Made by a program: the position numbers and the translations under genes
The notes under the pieces: model-generated
Seen by the model: only the letters and a program-made list of their open reading frames with translations
What the model was told of the DNA's origin: nothing
Databases searched by the model: none
Assembly (NCBI GenBank): GCA_965662885.1
Contig: CBFIJI010000095.1
Coordinates: 1 to 7,831, forward strand
Direction of reading: 5' to 3'
Origin: CBFIJI01 sp965662885
GTDB lineage: Bacteria; Bacteroidota; Bacteroidia; Flavobacteriales; Flavobacteriaceae
Length of the DNA: 7,831 bases
Part shown: piece after piece, positions 6,664 to 7,831 of the stretch
Layout of the letters: every line of letters begins with the position of its first letter
How positions within the stretch are numbered: position 1 is the stretch's first letter

Positions 6664-7617
6664 ATGGAAACCTTAATGCAGACCAACTTTAATTTTCCGG
6701 GACAACAATCCAAATATGTGGGTAAGGTCAGAGAAGTTTATCGTTTAGAAAATAATTTATTGCTCATGATAGCAACTGATCGCCTTTCTGCTTTTGATGT
6801 TGTCATGCCACGTGGTATTCCTTACAAGGGTCAAATTCTAAATCAGATTGCAACCAAAATGATGGCTGCAACCAAAGATATTGTTCCCAATTGGCTCCTC
6901 GCCACTCCCGATCCTAATGTAGCCATTGGTCTAGCTTGTGAACCTTTTAAAGTTGAAATGGTGATTCGTGGTTATCTGTCTGGACATGCTGCTCGTGAAT
7001 ACAAATTGGGGAAGCGTGTGCTTTGTGGCGTAAACATGCCAGATGGGATGATTGAAAATGACCCCTTTCCTCAGCCTATTATTACCCCAGCTACCAAAGC
7101 TGAAGAAGGACATGATGAAGATATTTCGCGAGAAGAGATTATCGCTCAGGGCATTGTTTCTGAAAAAGATTATGTTCAATTAGAAAATTATACACGACTT
7201 TTATTCCAACGTGGCTCTGAAATTGCAAAGCAACAAGGGTTAATTCTTGTAGACACAAAATATGAGTTTGGAAAAACAATTGATGGAAGGATTGTTTTAA
7301 TTGATGAAATCCATACGCCTGATTCTTCAAGATATTTTTATGAAGAGGGCTATCAACAGCGACAAACGGATCAGTTACCGCAAAAACAATTATCAAAAGA
7401 ATTTGTTCGACAGTGGTTAATTGCTAACGGTTTTCAAGGTTTGGAAGGGCAATCACTTCCAAAGATGGATGATGCTTATATTCAATCGGTTTCCGAAAGG
7501 TATATTGAACTTTATGAAAATATAACTGGGGAAACCTTTGTAAAAGAAGACATCCACGATTTGGATCAGCGAATTCAAAATAATGTTATTGAATATTTGG
7601 AGTCTTACTCCTCATAG
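6664..7617 (+). CDS. purC: Phosphoribosylaminoimidazole-succinocarboxamide (SAICAR) synthase
   Basis: PurC joins CAIR and aspartate using ATP to give SAICAR in de novo purine synthesis. The 317-residue form is longer than the approximately 237-residue E. coli enzyme and fits the yeast Ade1-like type usual in flavobacteria. Visible motifs are YVGKVREVY (18-26, nucleotide-binding N-terminus), IATDRLSAFDVVMPRGIPYKG (36-56), VIRGYLSGHAAREY, PATKAEEGHDE and the SAICAR signature LVDTKYEFG (195-203), followed by IDEIHTPDSSRY. All core motifs look intact. ATG at 6664 lies 3 bp after the phoH stop codon; a second ATG at 6676 (Met5) is possible and would hardly change the protein. It is almost certainly co-transcribed with phoH. 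Its 3' end overlaps the converging peptidase gene by 13 bp, leaving no room for a terminator between them. Confidence 0.97.
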   Translation: METLMQTNFNFPGQQSKYVGKVREVYRLENNLLLMIATDRLSAFDVVMPRGIPYKGQILNQIATKMMAATKDIVPNWLLATPDPNVAIGLACEPFKVEMVIRGYLSGHAAREYKLGKRVLCGVNMPDGMIENDPFPQPIITPATKAEEGHDEDISREEIIAQGIVSEKDYVQLENYTRLLFQRGSEIAKQQGLILVDTKYEFGKTIDGRIVLIDEIHTPDSSRYFYEEGYQQRQTDQLPQKQLSKEFVRQWLIANGFQGLEGQSLPKMDDAYIQSVSERYIELYENITGETFVKEDIHDLDQRIQNNVIEYLESYSS

Positions 7618-7831
7618 GGTTCTGAAAGTATTCCCAAAAAAGTTTCAATTCCTTTAACATAATTTCCTAAACGAATATTTTCGTTAGGACTGTGTTGGTT
7701 GTTATCCAAATTAACTGTAGGAACGCCAACAGCTGGAATCCCTAAGGTATTCACAAATGGTGCTATTGGAATCGACCCACCAGTAGTTCTGACTTTAATG
7801 GGTTCCATTCCGTGCGTTTTCTCTAAGGCAT
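7605..7831 (-). CDS. M20-family metallopeptidase/dipeptidase (C-terminal fragment; gene continues past the right edge)
   Basis: Only the last 75 residues are in the window. They read through from the right edge (ALEKTHG, then MEPIKVRTTGGSIPIAP) to a TAA at 7605-7607. Met at 7808 is internal and not the start, because the frame stays open to 7831 and matches the family before it. The combination of RTTGGSIPIAPFV, LGIPAVGVPTVNLDNNQHSPNENIRLGNY and a short tail is typical of M20 di-zinc peptidases (carnosinase/PepV/succinyl-diaminopimelate desuccinylase superfamily). The His in QHSPNE is expected to be a metal ligand. Flavobacteria commonly carry such proteins as exported or cytoplasmic dipeptidases, but the N-terminus that would decide location is missing. 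Substrate unknown. It converges on purC with a 13-bp overlap. Confidence 0.9.
   Translation of the reverse strand, partial: ALEKTHGMEPIKVRTTGGSIPIAPFVNTLGIPAVGVPTVNLDNNQHSPNENIRLGNYVKGIETFLGILSEPYEE

Noticed and set aside
6931..7396. Two short minus-strand open frames inside purC
   Set aside because: Fully contained within purC, whose motifs are intact on the plus strand; the minus-strand products look like no known family.
1..7831. A phage, defence, toxin-antitoxin, secretion or biosynthetic gene system
   Set aside because: Every gene belongs to a known housekeeping, gliding or envelope family. No transposase, integrase, repeats or abrupt change in base composition is visible.

Overview
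The window looks like chromosomal DNA from a member of Bacteroidota, most likely class Flavobacteriia. It is AT-rich. It carries the gliding-motility pair gldF-gldG next to dnaN, a long PurC of the type usual in flavobacteria, and a PhoH gene that appears to begin at TTG. Several gaps contain sequences close to the Bacteroidota promoter (TTTG, spacer, TAnnTTTG), and classical Shine-Dalgarno sites are absent. I cannot name the genus from sequence alone.

Layout. Minus strand, 1-1117: the N-terminal 372 residues of an exported multicopper oxidase; the gene runs off the left edge. 1118-1213: a 96-bp gap with a perfect 9-bp inverted repeat. Minus strand, 5609 down to 1214: a tightly packed run of a DUF62/SAM hydroxide adenosyltransferase-family protein, gldF, gldG and dnaN, with gaps of 3, 4 and 66 bp. 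The 66-bp gap holds a good candidate internal promoter for dnaN. 5610-5706: a divergent promoter region in which one palindromic -7 element may serve both directions. Plus strand, 5707-7617: phoH and purC, 3 bp apart. Minus strand, 7605-7831: the C-terminal end of an M20-family metallopeptidase, overlapping purC tail to tail by 13 bp. There is no gene-free stretch over 100 bp. I see no RNA gene, mobile element, CRISPR array or convincing intrinsic terminator.

How the genes relate. GldF and GldG are the membrane components of the Gld ABC transporter tied to gliding; its ATPase GldA is not in the window. DnaN, PurC and PhoH are core functions (replication clamp, purine synthesis, a probable RNA-associated ATPase). 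The multicopper oxidase is an extracytoplasmic copper enzyme with its own likely control region. Most of the window is ordinary conserved core genome. The most unusual point is the DUF62 protein: it keeps the SAM-pocket motifs of its family, but by eye it lacks all three residues of the catalytic Asp-Arg-His triad.
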